This document shows, piece after piece, positions 5,711 through 5,847 of a DNA stretch of 5,847 nt. A model generated the notes under the pieces. That model was given only the letters and a program-made list of their open reading frames with translations. It was not told where the DNA came from and did no database searches. The stretch's first letter is position 1. Each line of letters begins with the position of its first letter. The translations under genes and the position numbers were made by a program. The stretch spans positions 1 to 5,847 of the forward strand of contig DASSZD010000002.1 in the NCBI GenBank assembly GCA_035702985.1. The letters are read 5' to 3'. This DNA is from JAKAXG01 sp035702985. Its GTDB lineage: Bacteria > Actinomycetota > Acidimicrobiia > Acidimicrobiales > Palsa-688.

Positions 5711-5730
5711 CCGGCTGCGGTCCGCCTGTC
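5697..5730 (-). terminator. Inverted repeat at the stop codon of the - strand gene, possible terminator
   Basis: GACAGGCGG (5697-5705) and CCGCCTGTC (5722-5730) form a perfect 9-bp stem with a 16-nt loop. The arm at 5722-5730 includes two bases of the - strand TGA stop. No T-tract follows on the - strand. It competes with the small GC hairpin of module B, because 5701-5705 belongs to both. Confidence 0.4.
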
Positions 5731-5847
5731 AGCCCCGGAGCGGCTCCAGGAAGGTCATCAGCTTGTCCAGGTCGTCGGGGGTGGCCACGTTGGCCCGCAC
5801 CGAGTCGGCCACGGTGCGCTTGACCATGCCGGACAGTTCGGTGCCGG
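5729..5847 (-). CDS. C-terminal fragment of an unidentified gene
   Basis: Reading the - strand from the window edge, 38 full codons precede a TGA at 5731-5729. The end of the protein reads ELSGMVKRTVADSVRAN, then VATPDDLDKLMTFLEPLRG. Codon third positions are almost all G or C, as in the neighbouring genes. The residue mix (helical, Asp/Leu/Lys-rich, sensible charged spacing) looks like real protein. I do not recognise the family; a C-terminal amphipathic helix is all that can be described. The gene converges on argG, with 450 bp of repeat-rich spacer between the two stops. Confidence 0.7.
   Translation of the reverse strand, partial: GTELSGMVKRTVADSVRANVATPDDLDKLMTFLEPLRG

Noticed and set aside
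5635..5823. Small + strand open frame over the right edge
   Set aside because: It spans module B and is antisense to the more credible - strand gene end. It is Gly/Ala/Pro-rich and has no RBS.

Overview
This window looks like a piece of a high-GC actinobacterial chromosome. GC is strikingly high throughout, with G/C-biased third codon positions. Genes are joined by 4-bp start/stop overlaps, GTG starts are used, and there is an apparent leaderless promoter with a TANNNT -10 element. An acidimicrobial-type actinobacterium is plausible, but that is inference from style and not a sequence match.

Left part (2-3623, + strand): three translationally coupled genes. The first is the 3' part of a citramalate synthase gene (cimA, N-terminus outside the window). 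It overlaps by 4 bp (GTGA) a gene for an unrecognised protein of about 169 residues. That gene overlaps by 4 bp (ATGA) a complete 571-residue acyl-CoA synthetase/AMP-ligase. CimA condenses pyruvate with acetyl-CoA on the threonine-independent route to isoleucine. The ligase makes acyl-CoA from a carboxylic acid, so the visible operon shares CoA-thioester chemistry, although no joint pathway can be proven. A 236-bp spacer follows (3624-3859). It holds two GC hairpins and a well-spaced promoter for the next gene.

Middle (3860-5278, + strand): argG, a complete argininosuccinate synthase of the long, E. coli-like type (472 aa). It appears to be monocistronic and probably leaderless.

Right part (5279-5728): a 450-bp non-coding stretch between convergent genes, and the most unusual part of the window. 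After a GC hairpin behind argG come five 20-bp tandem repeats. These run directly into two 132-bp-spaced modules that are 90/94 identical over their left part. Each module carries two direct and two inverted copies of AACTGGTGAC arranged as a nested long hairpin, followed by a small GC hairpin. Three of the four differences between the modules change a Watson-Crick pair to a G-U pair in the predicted + strand RNA. At the right edge (5729-5847, - strand) lies the C-terminal 38 codons of an unidentified gene running toward argG. A 9-bp inverted repeat overlaps its stop codon.
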